A DNA stretch of 64,000 bases from Pseudomonas sp. RIT409 (GTDB lineage: Bacteria > Pseudomonadota > Gammaproteobacteria > Pseudomonadales > Pseudomonadaceae). The stretch's first letter is position 1, and the number at the start of each line of letters is the position of its first letter. The notes beneath the pieces are model-generated. The model did not search any database, was not told the DNA's origin, and saw nothing but the letters and a program-made list of their open reading frames with translations. This document shows, piece by piece, positions 44,514 through 53,605 of the stretch. The stretch spans positions 62,001 through 126,000 of the forward strand of contig NZ_QARE02000015.1 of NCBI RefSeq assembly GCF_003052515.2, given 5' to 3'. A program made the position numbers and the translations under genes.

Positions 44514-45434
44514 ATGAGCTTCTTTCCCGCCCCTCAGATCACTGAAACAACCGTCTTCACCCGTCTGCCCGACCACTTTCGCAATCCGCGTCCGACGGCA
44601 TGGGCCAATGCCAATCGCCAGGGGAAGGTCATCGATTCGTTCCTGGAGGGGCCGTCCTTCGATCGCGAAGGCAACTTGTATGTCACCGACATCCCCTACG
44701 GACGCATCTTCAGAATCTCACCCGCGGGCGAGTGGACCCTGGTGTGTGAATACGACGGCTGGCCGAATGGCTTGAAGATCCACAGGGACGGTCGCATTTT
44801 CATCACCGATTACAAGCGCGGCATCATGCTGCTGGATCCCCGCACCGGGAAGATCGAGCCGCTGCTGGAGTCCGCGGGTTCGGAAGGCTTCAAGGGCGTG
44901 AACGACCTGGTGTTTTCGCCCGCCGGCGATCTGTACTTCACGGATCAGGGCCAGACCGGCCTGCAAGACCCCACCGGCCGGGTCTACAAACTGGACACCG
45001 CTGGCAACCTGACATGCCTGATCAATACCATTCCCAGCCCTAACGGCATCGTCTTCGACCCCAAGCTCAATCATTTGCTGATCGCCGTGACCCGCGCTCA
45101 GCAAATCTGGCGCATCCCGCTGGGCAACGGCTCGATCGTCAGCAAGGTGGGTGTGTTCGCGCAGTTGCACGGCGGCCTGGGCGGCCCCGACGGGCTGGCA
45201 CTGGACGATCAAAGCAATCTGTACATCGCCCACACCGGCTTCGGCTCCGTCTGGCGCCTGTCCAAGGTCGGCGAACCGCTGCAGCGCTACGTCTCGTGCG
45301 AAGGCATCAGCAACACCAACCTGGCGTTCGGCGGCGAAGACGGCCGCACGCTTTACATCACCGAATCCGAAACCGGTTCGATCCTGCAGGTTCGCACACC
45401 CACACCCGGCCTGGAGATGTATTCACACAGCTGA
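44514..45434 (+). CDS. SMP-30/gluconolactonase-family protein
   Basis: A 306-residue six-bladed beta-propeller of the SMP-30/gluconolactonase/LRE family: FLEGPSFDREGNLYVTDIPYGRIF at the N-terminus with the metal Glu, then GVNDLVFSPAGDLYFTDQG, PSPNGIVFDP and LGGPDGLALDDQSNLYIAH, which supply metal-binding Asn and Asp. It hydrolyses sugar lactones to the acid. No signal peptide is seen, so it is cytoplasmic. ATG 44514 has AGGAG seven bases upstream; an upstream in-frame ATG is not favoured. It is followed 57 bp later by an ACS transporter gene on the same strand. Confidence 0.88.
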   Translation: MSFFPAPQITETTVFTRLPDHFRNPRPTAWANANRQGKVIDSFLEGPSFDREGNLYVTDIPYGRIFRISPAGEWTLVCEYDGWPNGLKIHRDGRIFITDYKRGIMLLDPRTGKIEPLLESAGSEGFKGVNDLVFSPAGDLYFTDQGQTGLQDPTGRVYKLDTAGNLTCLINTIPSPNGIVFDPKLNHLLIAVTRAQQIWRIPLGNGSIVSKVGVFAQLHGGLGGPDGLALDDQSNLYIAHTGFGSVWRLSKVGEPLQRYVSCEGISNTNLAFGGEDGRTLYITESETGSILQVRTPTPGLEMYSHS

Positions 45435-45491
45435 ACACGCCCCGCGACACCCCACACAGTCCGCCAAAACAACGATAAAAGAAGTGACGCC

Positions 45492-46835
45492 ATGACCCAG
45501 GAACATTCGACCAACGCTCCACTCACAGACGCCGAAGGTGAAAAGCTGCTGCGCCGCGTTTTGCTGCGCATCGTACCCTTCATCTTTATCTGCTACGTGA
45601 TCAGTTACCTCGACCGGACCAACGTCGGCTTCGCCGCCATCAGCATGAACAAGGACCTGGGCCTGACCGCCACTCTGTTCGGCTGGGCAGCGGGGCTGTT
45701 CTTTTTCGGCTATTTCATTTTCGAGATTCCCAGCAACCTGCTGATGCAGCGCTTCGGCGCACGGGTGTGGATCGCCCGGATCATGATCACCTGGGGCTTG
45801 ATTTCGATCGGAACGGCGTTCGCCACTGGCCCGATCAGCTTCAGTATCATGCGCTTCCTGCTGGGCGTGGCGGAGGCCGGTTTCACCCCCGGGGTGTACC
45901 TGTACTTTACCTACTGGTTCCCGGGAAAATGGCGCGCCAAGGCCACGGCCGCGTTCCTGCTGGGCATTCCGACCGCCAATATTTTCGGCTCGCCGCTCTC
46001 CGGTTGGCTGCTGGATATGCACGGCGTGCTGGGTCTTAAAAACTGGCAATTCCTGCTGGTGGCCGAAGCCCTGCCAGCCGTCTTGCTTGGCATCGCCTGC
46101 CTGTTCGTGCTGGTCGACTCACCCGCCAAGGCGCGCTGGCTGAGCGCTCGGGAAAAGGCCTGGCTCGACAACAAACTGAGCAGCGAGCAGGCGTCGATCA
46201 GCGCATCCCACGGCAATACCCTGCGCGGCGCACTGACCAATCCAAAGGTTTTCGTCCTGGCGGCGATCAACTTCTGCTGCATCGTCGGCTCGATCGGGAT
46301 CGGCATTTGGATGCCGCAGATCATCAAGAGCCTGGGCATGGAAAACAGCACGGTTGGCCTGGTCGCCGCCCTGCCCTACATTCTGGGCGCCATTTGCATG
46401 ACCGTCTGGGCACGGCTGGCCAACCGCAGCAAGCAGCGCTTGCCCTACGTGGTCAGTGCACTGAGCTTGGCCGCGGTATCGCTGGTCGCCGCCGGGCTGA
46501 CCGATCACCCGGTCCTGAAGGTTGCCTTCCTGGCCATGGCGGTCGCCAGCAACCTCTCGTTCCAGGCGACCTTCTGGGCGATCCCGTCCACGTTCCTGAC
46601 TGGTCGTGCAGCGGCAGGCGGGTTGGCGCTGATCGTTTCGATCGGCAATCTGGGCGGCTTCGCCGGCCCGTTCATGATCGGCCTGATCAAAGACGCCACC
46701 CAATCGTTCTCAGTGCCCTTCTATGCCGTGGCGTCGATCCTGATGCTCGGGGCCTGCCTGATGCTGTGGCTGGGCGATCCGGCCAAGCGCCAGGCGTTGA
46801 CTGCCGCCGCACCGGAACCGGCTATGAAGCACTAG
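45492..46835 (+). CDS. MFS transporter, ACS family (sugar acid/carboxylate uptake)
   Basis: A 447-residue transporter with twelve hydrophobic segments. Signatures of the anion:cation symporter family are present: YLDRTNVGFAAISMNKDLGL near residue 35 and WGLISIGTAF plus FLLGVAEAGFTPGVYLYFTYWFP in TM4-5. Relatives import tartrate, galactonate, glucarate, phthalate or hexuronate with protons. It shares much of TM1-5 with the second ACS gene at 50128. Cotranscribed with the SMP-30 gene, which suggests a lactone-forming sugar acid as substrate. Its 3' end overlaps the next, convergent gene by 14 bp. Confidence 0.9.
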   Translation: MTQEHSTNAPLTDAEGEKLLRRVLLRIVPFIFICYVISYLDRTNVGFAAISMNKDLGLTATLFGWAAGLFFFGYFIFEIPSNLLMQRFGARVWIARIMITWGLISIGTAFATGPISFSIMRFLLGVAEAGFTPGVYLYFTYWFPGKWRAKATAAFLLGIPTANIFGSPLSGWLLDMHGVLGLKNWQFLLVAEALPAVLLGIACLFVLVDSPAKARWLSAREKAWLDNKLSSEQASISASHGNTLRGALTNPKVFVLAAINFCCIVGSIGIGIWMPQIIKSLGMENSTVGLVAALPYILGAICMTVWARLANRSKQRLPYVVSALSLAAVSLVAAGLTDHPVLKVAFLAMAVASNLSFQATFWAIPSTFLTGRAAAGGLALIVSIGNLGGFAGPFMIGLIKDATQSFSVPFYAVASILMLGACLMLWLGDPAKRQALTAAAPEPAMKH

Positions 46836-48075
46836 TGCTCTCGCCCTTTGACCGCTTCTTCGCATAGAAGCGGTCAAGCACCAGATACCCCGCCAGCAAT
46901 ACACCCGCCACGCCCATCGTCGCGGGTGCTCCCAGACCCACCGCAACGACGCCGGCCAACAGCCCTCCCACCGCTTCGAAGCCAAAGCGCATCGATATGT
47001 AGAACGCGATCACCCTGCCTCTCAACTCGGCCGGTGCTTGGCTTTGCAGGAGCATATTACTGCTGACGTTATTGACGGTGATGCCGAACCCCAACAGTGC
47101 CAACGACACCATCGCCAAGCTCAACGGAATGTCGAACGCCATGCCGCCGAGCCCCAGCACACAACAGGCCGTGGCACCCACGATGAACCGGCTGAGCCGA
47201 GTGAGCGAGCCACCCAGGGCCAGACCCACTGACGCCACGAATGCGCCTGCGCCTGCCGCACCCCATAGCCAGCCAAGCGTGGTGGCGTCACCGTGGTAGG
47301 ACACCCGCGTGATCACCGGCAGCAAGACCGCGTAGATCGACGACAGCAGATTGACCACGACGACGCCGAGCAACAACCGGCGCACCTCCAGGGTGCCCCA
47401 CATATAGCTCAGGCCTTCCCGGAAGATCCGCCCGGTATTGCCTGCGACGCGTGCGCTAGGCGCACCTTTGACCTTGAACAGCGCAAACAGCAGCAGTGAA
47501 TAGGCACCGGTCGTGACCAGAAAACACACCGCCTCACCGCTGTAGGCGATCAGCGCGCCCGCCAGCGGAGGGCCGACGAACCGCGCCGCGTTGATCAACA
47601 TCGCATTCAGCGCAAGGGCGTTGGGCAGGTCGGCCGGATCGGCAACGAAACTGCTGATCAGCGACTGCCGCAAGGGCGTTTCGAACGCGTTGAGAAAGCC
47701 CAGCAAGGCAGCCATCGCGATGAGCCATCCCGTGCTCATGGCGCCCAGCCAGATCATCACCGCCAGAAACAGTGACTGGCAGGCCAGTAAGGTCTGTGCA
47801 ATCAGCAGCAGACGACGCTTGTCGTGTTTGTCGATCCAGGCCCCTGCCAACGGACCGATCACGAGTTGCGGCGCAAGCGAGAGGAAGGTGAGCAGCCCCA
47901 ACAGCGACGCCGAACCGGTGATGTGATACGCCAGCCAGGCCAGTGCCACTTGCTGTATCCATTTACCGAGCGTGGAAACGGCTTGACCGAGAAAATAAAC
48001 CTGGAAATCGCGATGGGCCAACGCTCGCAGCGGCGCCGGCCACGACCGAGGTCGGGAGGGAGTGTGAGATGTCAT
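46822..48075 (-). CDS. MFS exporter (EntS/TetA-like, MFS_3)
   Basis: A 417-residue major-facilitator protein: FQVYFLGQAVSTLGKWIQQVALAWLAYHITGSA at the N-terminus and the loop GAWIDKHDKRRLLLIAQ between TM2 and TM3, which are marks of the EntS-like (MFS_3) exporter group. It differs from the neighbouring ACS importers. A siderophore or drug export role is possible, but no biosynthetic genes are near. The stop overlaps the ACS gene end by 14 bp (convergent). The RraA-like gene lies 82 bp upstream on the same strand. Confidence 0.85.
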   Translation of the reverse strand: MTSHTPSRPRSWPAPLRALAHRDFQVYFLGQAVSTLGKWIQQVALAWLAYHITGSASLLGLLTFLSLAPQLVIGPLAGAWIDKHDKRRLLLIAQTLLACQSLFLAVMIWLGAMSTGWLIAMAALLGFLNAFETPLRQSLISSFVADPADLPNALALNAMLINAARFVGPPLAGALIAYSGEAVCFLVTTGAYSLLLFALFKVKGAPSARVAGNTGRIFREGLSYMWGTLEVRRLLLGVVVVNLLSSIYAVLLPVITRVSYHGDATTLGWLWGAAGAGAFVASVGLALGGSLTRLSRFIVGATACCVLGLGGMAFDIPLSLAMVSLALLGFGITVNNVSSNMLLQSQAPAELRGRVIAFYISMRFGFEAVGGLLAGVVAVGLGAPATMGVAGVLLAGYLVLDRFYAKKRSKGESTSAS

Positions 48076-48157
48076 TCAAGGCCTCTGTCGCGGGCCTGAT
48101 ACCGCCCGCTTTGTATAGGAAGCAGGCGGCTCGCGGTTCAGGATGCGGTACGCCAAA

Positions 48158-48835
48158 TCACTCCGGCAACTGGCAGCCCTTCTTCTTCAACGACTCGATC
48201 ACCCAACTACGGTCGTTTTCGCCGCGGGCAATCTGCTCCATCTGCTTGAGCTCTGCGTGATGCTTGGCCGTCGCACGATCGTAGACTTCAGACACCTGAT
48301 CATACGGCACGCAGAGTAGACCATCATCGTCACCGATCACCAAGTCCCCTGGTTCGATGACCATGCCGTCGATCGCGATCGGAACGTTGATTTCACCTGG
48401 ACCGTCCTTGTACGGGCCACGGTGAGAGATGCCTGCGGCGAACAATGGGAAATCCCCGGCGCGGATGGCGCTCGCATCACGGATCGCTCCATTGATGACG
48501 ATGCCGCCCAAGCCACGCTTGATGGCGTAGGCCACCATCATTTCACCGATCAGCGCGTTGGTCAGATCGCCCCCTGCATCCACGACGATCACATCACCCG
48601 GCTGCGCGATATCGATTGCGTAGTGCAGCATCAGGTTGTCGCCAGGTCGCGCCTTGACCGTCAACGCCGGCCCCGCCAGCACGCCTTCGCGATGCATGGG
48701 TCGCAGGCGAGCGCCGCCGGCGGTCATGCGGTTCATTGAGTCACTGACGTTGGCGACAGGCACTTCGCGGTAACGGGTGACCCACTCGGCGCTGACCTTG
48801 CGTGCGGCATTCAGAACGCGGAATCCAATACTCAT
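48158..48835 (-). CDS. RraA-like aldolase/decarboxylase
   Basis: A 225-residue protein of the RraA fold: VANVSDSMNRM, AGPALTVKARPGDNLMLHYAIDIAQPGDVIVVDAGG, GAIRDASAIRAGDFPLFAAG and the end GDLVIGDDDGLLCVP. This family includes 4-hydroxy-4-methyl-2-oxoglutarate/4-carboxy-4-hydroxy-2-oxoadipate aldolases, which have oxaloacetate-decarboxylase activity, and the RNase E inhibitor RraA. The metabolic type fits the catabolic neighbours. It is divergent from the hydroxyacid dehydrogenase at 49063; the region between holds two IclR-type operator candidates. A paralogue is at the right edge (63382). Confidence 0.86.
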   Translation of the reverse strand: MSIGFRVLNAARKVSAEWVTRYREVPVANVSDSMNRMTAGGARLRPMHREGVLAGPALTVKARPGDNLMLHYAIDIAQPGDVIVVDAGGDLTNALIGEMMVAYAIKRGLGGIVINGAIRDASAIRAGDFPLFAAGISHRGPYKDGPGEINVPIAIDGMVIEPGDLVIGDDDGLLCVPYDQVSEVYDRATAKHHAELKQMEQIARGENDRSWVIESLKKKGCQLPE

Positions 48836-48890
48836 GGCATCTCTCTCTTGAAATTGTATGTGCCGACGGCATTCGTCCGTCTTGACTATT

Positions 48891-48903
48891 AGAATTGCAT
48901 TTC
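48891..48903. promoter_or_regulatory. IclR-type operator candidate, site B
   Basis: AGAATTGCATTTC; its reverse complement GAAATGCAATTCT matches site A at 12 of 13 bases. It lies 56 bp before the rraA-like start on the minus strand. Confidence 0.65.
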
Positions 48904-48971
48904 AATTTTCGATGTTCAATAGACATCGGCGCCTTTTTCTTCGCCTTTCATCACTCAACATATTTCTTTAT

Positions 48972-48986
48972 TGAAATGGCATTTCA
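48972..48986. promoter_or_regulatory. IclR-type operator candidate, site C
   Basis: TGAAAT-GGC-ATTTCA is a perfect palindrome, 77 bp before the hydroxyacid dehydrogenase ATG and 68 bp from site B. Together sites B and C cover both divergent promoters. Confidence 0.7.
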
Positions 48987-49062
48987 TTGTGTTAGGGTTG
49001 ACTTGAAACACGTCCGCCACCCTGCGTGCCGGACCTACGCCATAAGAACAAGGTACATAACC

Positions 49063-50040
49063 ATGACACGCAAGATCCTGCTGACAGGCCCTGTCCTGAT
49101 GGTCGATGCCATGCAACATGCGGCCGACCTGGGTATCCAGATCATTCCCACCACGCCCTATCTCCCTGCCAGCGAGCTGACTGAAATCATCCGTGCTGAA
49201 CAGCCGGAGGCGATCATCGTCCGCCAAGGCAAGCTGACCCGCGAAATGATCGAGGCCTCGGCTAAGCTCAAGGTCATTGCCAAGCATGGCGTAGGCTACG
49301 ACTCCATCGACATCAAAGCGGCGGCAGACCGTGGCATTCCGGTCACGATCGCCTTGGGTGCCAATGCCCAATCGGTGGCCGAGCACGCATTCGCGCTGCT
49401 GTTCAGCGTCGCGCGTCAAACTGCCTATCAGGATGCGCGCCTGCGCGCCGGTCACTGGGACAAGTCGACCGCCAACGGCACCGAGCTGTTTGGCAAGACC
49501 CTGGGGCTGATCGGACTGGGTTCGATCGGCGGAATCCTGATGGATCTGGTGGCCCCGTTGCAGATGAAGGTCAAGGTCTACGACCCCTTCCTGAAAACGC
49601 TGCCAGACCGCGCCCATGTCGAGCGCGAAAACGATTTCGACCGTTTGCTCGAAAGCAGCGATATCATCAGCCTGCATTGCCCGCTGACCGAGCAGAATCG
49701 CCACCTGTTCAGCACCGCACAATTCCAACGCATGCGGCCGGGCAGTATTCTGATCAACACCGCTCGAGGCGAACTGATCGACACCCCCGCGCTGATTGAG
49801 GCCTTGAAGACAGGTCCCATCGCCGGTGCCGGCCTGGACACTTTCAGCCCCGAGCCTCCGCCCGCCGACAGCGAATTGTGGAGCCTGCCCAACCTGGTCG
49901 CGACACCTCATGTAGGCGCAAACACCACAGAAGCCCGCGATCGTGTCGGCCTGCTGGCCGTGCAACAGGTCGTGAAGGTCTGGGAAGGGGAAACCCTTGA
50001 CCCGCGTTGTGTCGTCAACCGTCACTTGATGACTGACTGA
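49063..50040 (+). CDS. D-isomer-specific 2-hydroxyacid dehydrogenase
   Basis: A 325-residue member of the phosphoglycerate-dehydrogenase-like family: VIAKHGVGYDSIDIKAAADRGI, the NAD-binding GLIGLGSIGG (about residues 148-157), the catalytic Arg in INTARGELID, the Glu in the DTFSPEPP region and His in VATPHVGANT. The family reduces 2-keto acids to D-2-hydroxy acids; 2-ketogluconate or hydroxypyruvate reduction would suit the neighbourhood. ATG 49063 follows AAGGT; upstream in-frame codons cross the operator. The ACS transporter gene follows after 87 bp and the lactonase after that. Confidence 0.88.
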   Translation: MTRKILLTGPVLMVDAMQHAADLGIQIIPTTPYLPASELTEIIRAEQPEAIIVRQGKLTREMIEASAKLKVIAKHGVGYDSIDIKAAADRGIPVTIALGANAQSVAEHAFALLFSVARQTAYQDARLRAGHWDKSTANGTELFGKTLGLIGLGSIGGILMDLVAPLQMKVKVYDPFLKTLPDRAHVERENDFDRLLESSDIISLHCPLTEQNRHLFSTAQFQRMRPGSILINTARGELIDTPALIEALKTGPIAGAGLDTFSPEPPPADSELWSLPNLVATPHVGANTTEARDRVGLLAVQQVVKVWEGETLDPRCVVNRHLMTD

Positions 50041-50127
50041 CGTTTGAATGGAAGAGGGCTCGCTGCCTTCATGTCGCGAGCATGCCCCCAAACCGTTTCT
50101 CCAAAAAAATAAACACAGGAGAGCCCC

Positions 50128-51462
50128 ATGGCCACGACGCCAGCCAAGACCCCCGTCAGTGAAATCGAACGGGCCACCATGCACCGAGTCGCCTGGCGAC
50201 TGCTACCCTTCCTCATCATCTGCTACCTGATCGCGATCATCGACCGCGGCAACATCGGGATGGCATCGCTGCAAATGAACCATGACCTGGGCTTGACCCC
50301 GGCCGTCTTCGGTTTCGCCAGCAGCCTGTTCTTCGTTTCGTATTTCCTCGTCGAAGTGCCGAGCAACCTGGCATTGCAGAAATTCGGGGCGAGAATCTGG
50401 ATCGCCCGCATCATGATCACCTGGGGCCTCATCTCCGCCGGCACCGCCTTCGTCCAGGGAACCAACTCGCTCTACGTGATGCGCTTCCTGCTGGGCGCGG
50501 CAGAAGCCGGCTTCTTCCCGGGCGTACTCTTGTACATGACCTACTGGTTGCCCTCGGCCTATCGTGCTCGCATGGTGGCAATCTTCATGGTGGCCATTCC
50601 TGGCGCCAACTTCCTGGGCTCACCCCTTTCCGGCTTCCTCCTCACGCTGGACGGCTGGATGGGCATGCGCGGCTGGCACTGGCTGTTCATTCTCGAAGGC
50701 ATTCCCGCGGTGTTGTTGGGTATCGCCTGCCTGTTCGTGCTCACCGACCGCCCTGAACAGGCGAAGTGGCTGAGCGACGAGCAGCGTCAATGGCTGGTAG
50801 GGCGACTGCAAGAGGAGAAGCTGCGCAAAACCAACATCGGCCATATGTCGCTGTGGAAGCTGCTCAAACACAAAGACATCTGGGTTTTGGCGCTGATCTA
50901 CTCGGGCGCTTCTGCAGCAGGCAGCACCATGAGCGTCTGGGCGCCGCAACTGCTCAAGACCTTCGGCCTGTCCAACCTGGAAATTGGCCTCACCAACGCC
51001 ATTCCTTATGGCATCGCCTCGGTGGCGATGATCGTCTGGGGCCGCAGTTCTGACCGCACCAACGAGCGGCGCTGGCACACATCGCTCACCCTGCTGCTGA
51101 TCGCGGCGGGACTGCTCTTGGCATTGGTGACCTCGTCCCTCCCGGCGACCGTGGGCCTGCTGACCATGGTGCTCATCGGCGCCTATTCGATGAAAGGTCC
51201 GTTCTGGGCGCTGGTGTCCACCTGGCTTTCCAGCACCACCGCCGCTGCCGGCCTGGCGGCGATCGGCGCCCTGGCGAACCTGATTGGCGGCGGCCTGATG
51301 GTCAACGTCTACGGGGCCATTCACGACGCCACAGGCAGCTATGCGCTGGCGATGTTGCCACTGGCCGCCCTGTGCGCCGCCGGCGGGATTGGGGTGCTGC
51401 TGATGGGTCGCGCGCGCATGCAGCACACCGCTGAAGAAGTCGGCTCGGTCAAAGCGAGCTGA
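50128..51462 (+). CDS. MFS transporter, ACS family (second copy)
   Basis: A 444-residue symporter with twelve hydrophobic segments and the same family signatures as the 45492 gene: DRGNIGMASLQMNHDLGLTP and WGLISAGTAF with FLLGAAEAGFFPGVLLYMTYWLP. The two are paralogues, but differ enough to have distinct substrates or affinities. It lies 87 bp after the hydroxyacid dehydrogenase and 207 bp before the exported lactonase, all on the plus strand. AGGAGA lies seven to twelve bases before the ATG. Likely uptake of a sugar acid or its keto derivative. Confidence 0.9.
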   Translation: MATTPAKTPVSEIERATMHRVAWRLLPFLIICYLIAIIDRGNIGMASLQMNHDLGLTPAVFGFASSLFFVSYFLVEVPSNLALQKFGARIWIARIMITWGLISAGTAFVQGTNSLYVMRFLLGAAEAGFFPGVLLYMTYWLPSAYRARMVAIFMVAIPGANFLGSPLSGFLLTLDGWMGMRGWHWLFILEGIPAVLLGIACLFVLTDRPEQAKWLSDEQRQWLVGRLQEEKLRKTNIGHMSLWKLLKHKDIWVLALIYSGASAAGSTMSVWAPQLLKTFGLSNLEIGLTNAIPYGIASVAMIVWGRSSDRTNERRWHTSLTLLLIAAGLLLALVTSSLPATVGLLTMVLIGAYSMKGPFWALVSTWLSSTTAAAGLAAIGALANLIGGGLMVNVYGAIHDATGSYALAMLPLAALCAAGGIGVLLMGRARMQHTAEEVGSVKAS

Positions 51463-51669
51463 AACCGTAACCCCGGTATGCAGCGCCCGAAAGCCGGGCA
51501 CTGCATACCGCCCCACCGCAGATCGAACCCGCTAACCCAGGCTGCCGCCAGCTCTGCCCGCTCATCACCCAACTTTCAAGCTCGACCCCTGCCGAGCCTG
51601 CTCCCGGCAGAGCCCCTCCCGAGCAGCAATGGGTTCACCACCTTCCAAAACAATAAAGAGCAATTCAAC

Positions 51670-52590
51670 ATGGCCATCAATCGACGTCAGTTCATTCAGG
51701 GAAGCGCTTCACTGGGGGCCTTCATGACACTCAATGCGTTCGCAGGATTCCGCTATTCCAGCGGCGAGAACAGCTCGGTGCTGGTGCCTCCCGCGGGCAG
51801 CGTGGACTGCCATATGCACCTGTACGACGACCAGGTTCCAGCGGCACCCGGGGCAACACTGCTGCCCCCCAATGCCTCGCTGGAAGACTATCGCCAGATC
51901 CAGCAACGCCTGCACATCAAGCGGATGGTGATCGTCACACCCTCCACCTACGGCACCGACAACCGGGTGATGCTGGAAGGCCTGCGCAAGGCAAACGGCG
52001 ACGCCCGTGGCGTGGCCGTCGTTGCCGCCTCGATCTCAGACAAGGAATTGGAAGCGCTTCACGCAGCGGGCGTGCGCGGTATTCGCTTCAACCTGAGCTA
52101 CGGCGGCGCCAGCCTGGACGATCTGGAACCGCTGGCTGCACGCGTCAACGCACTGGGCTGGAACGTGCAGGTCGTCGCGCCGGGGTCTCAATTGACCGAT
52201 CTGGAAACCCGCCTGGCCAAACTGCCCTCTCGGCTGGTCATCGACCACATGGGCCATGTCCCTCAACCCGAGGGCGTGCGCTCGGCTGCATTCGCGGCGC
52301 TGACCCGACTGCTGGACAACCAACGTACCTGGGTGAAATTGTCAGGGCCGTACATTCGATCCAAGATCGGTGCGCCCCGTTACAGCGACGTCGGACAGGT
52401 CGCGCAAGCGCTGGTCAAGATCAATCCGGAAAGGCTGGTCTGGGGCAGCGACTGGCCACACCCGACCGTCGCCACCGACAAGCCCGACGATGCAGGCATT
52501 CTCGACCTGTTGCCCGAATGGGCGCCCTCGGAGCGCGACCGGACGCGCATTCTGCGAGACAACCCGGTCAGCCTCTACGGTTTCAGTTGA
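51670..52590 (+). CDS. Tat-exported LigI-like amidohydrolase (lactonase)
   Basis: A 306-residue amidohydrolase-superfamily protein. A twin-arginine motif NRRQFIQGSASLGAF lies at residues 4-18, so export in folded form is predicted. The TIM-barrel metal site is represented by HMH in VDCHMHLYDD and the Asp in VWGSDWPHP. The nearest described relatives are 2-pyrone-4,6-dicarboxylate lactonase (LigI) and D-galactarolactone isomerase. Upstream open codons to 51478 do not resemble protein. The ribosome-binding site is weak (AAAGAG). Its stop overlaps the IclR gene by 8 bp. Confidence 0.87.
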   Translation: MAINRRQFIQGSASLGAFMTLNAFAGFRYSSGENSSVLVPPAGSVDCHMHLYDDQVPAAPGATLLPPNASLEDYRQIQQRLHIKRMVIVTPSTYGTDNRVMLEGLRKANGDARGVAVVAASISDKELEALHAAGVRGIRFNLSYGGASLDDLEPLAARVNALGWNVQVVAPGSQLTDLETRLAKLPSRLVIDHMGHVPQPEGVRSAAFAALTRLLDNQRTWVKLSGPYIRSKIGAPRYSDVGQVAQALVKINPERLVWGSDWPHPTVATDKPDDAGILDLLPEWAPSERDRTRILRDNPVSLYGFS

Positions 52591-53323
52591 TGTCTTCCAA
52601 GGCAGGGGCGGGTTGAGCGCCCTTGTCGTCCCTCAAGGTCTTTCCGCCCAGACTGCGGGTCAGGTCTTCTGCCACTTCGACAAACACGTCGCGAATCGAT
52701 TTTGCATACTCGCTGGTCAGCCGGGTCGCGGGCCCTGAAAGCACCAAGGCGCCAACGACCTCCTGCAACGGGCCGAAGATGGGCAATGCCATCGAGGCGG
52801 CATGTGGGTCGGTTGCACCGCTGGAATAGAACGGCTCCAGGCCCTCCTTCGCGCGACTGGAGGGTGTTCGCAACGCTTCTGCGCCCGCCGCGCCGTCCAT
52901 CGGGCGCATGTCGCCGGGCTGCAAGTGCAGACGCAAGCGATGCGGGGAGTTGACTCGGTACTGACAGAGCCGATAGGCGCCGTGACGCACATAGAACGAG
53001 GCCGTCTCCCCCGTTTCGTCCGTGAGCTTGTGCAACCTCGGCAACACATGCCGTTCAAGGTCGAGGGCGTCCTGATACACCGCGTTCAGACGCATCACTT
53101 CGCTGGCCAGCATGTAGCGCCCATCCGCCAGCCGGTTGACGAAACCGTAGGTTTCCAGAGACACCATAAGCCGCATGATGGTGCTTTTGATCAGATCGGT
53201 GCGCTCGACCAACTCGACGAGACTCAAAGCGGTGTCCCCCACTCTAAAAGCGGAGAGCACGGTGAGGACACGATCCGCGGATGCCACACCGTTGACCGCG
53301 GGGCGCGGACGCGTTTTGACCAT
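52583..53323 (-). CDS. IclR-family transcriptional regulator
   Basis: A 246-residue IclR regulator: winged helix at about residues 10-70 (ADRVLTVLSAFRVGDTALSLVELVERTDLIKSTIMRLMVSLE), then the GAF-like ligand domain (MRLNAVYQDALDLERHVLPRLHKL, ETASFYVRHGAYRLCQY). GGAG lies eight bases before the ATG. The ligand domain is acid-rich like those binding aromatic or sugar acids. Convergent overlap of 8 bp with the lactonase. It is divergent from the chemoreceptor gene, and the region between holds site D; five similar palindromes nearby suggest it controls them (inference). Confidence 0.88.
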   Translation of the reverse strand: MVKTRPRPAVNGVASADRVLTVLSAFRVGDTALSLVELVERTDLIKSTIMRLMVSLETYGFVNRLADGRYMLASEVMRLNAVYQDALDLERHVLPRLHKLTDETGETASFYVRHGAYRLCQYRVNSPHRLRLHLQPGDMRPMDGAAGAEALRTPSSRAKEGLEPFYSSGATDPHAASMALPIFGPLQEVVGALVLSGPATRLTSEYAKSIRDVFVEVAEDLTRSLGGKTLRDDKGAQPAPALEDIN

Positions 53324-53499
53324 CGATGACTCCTAGGCGACTGACTGAACGTCGAAAACGAACTGGCTGACATTATCCGATAGCTGAAAAGGGATAGCTA
53401 CCAGCCGGGAAAAACCGCGCTGTACAGGGTACGAACGGTCACCCCGCGTCAGTGCCGACACCCTCGATTTCTCCGAGTCCGAACGGGCAGAAAACTGCG

Positions 53500-53524
53500 C
53501 ATTTTGAAATTGTGTTTCAAAATG
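53500..53524. promoter_or_regulatory. IclR-type operator candidate, site D
   Basis: A perfect 10-bp inverted repeat CATTTTGAAA / TTTCAAAATG with a 5-base centre, containing the family core GAAAT-TGT-GTTTC. It lies in the 282-bp intergenic region between the iclR gene and the chemoreceptor, 81 bp before the latter's ATG. Confidence 0.7.
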
Positions 53525-53605
53525 TCTTAAGAGTTCCCCTCTCTCGCCGACATAAGGATTTTCCACCGTCCGTGGCACTCTTTTTCCCGCGCAGAGGTTA
53601 GTCCC

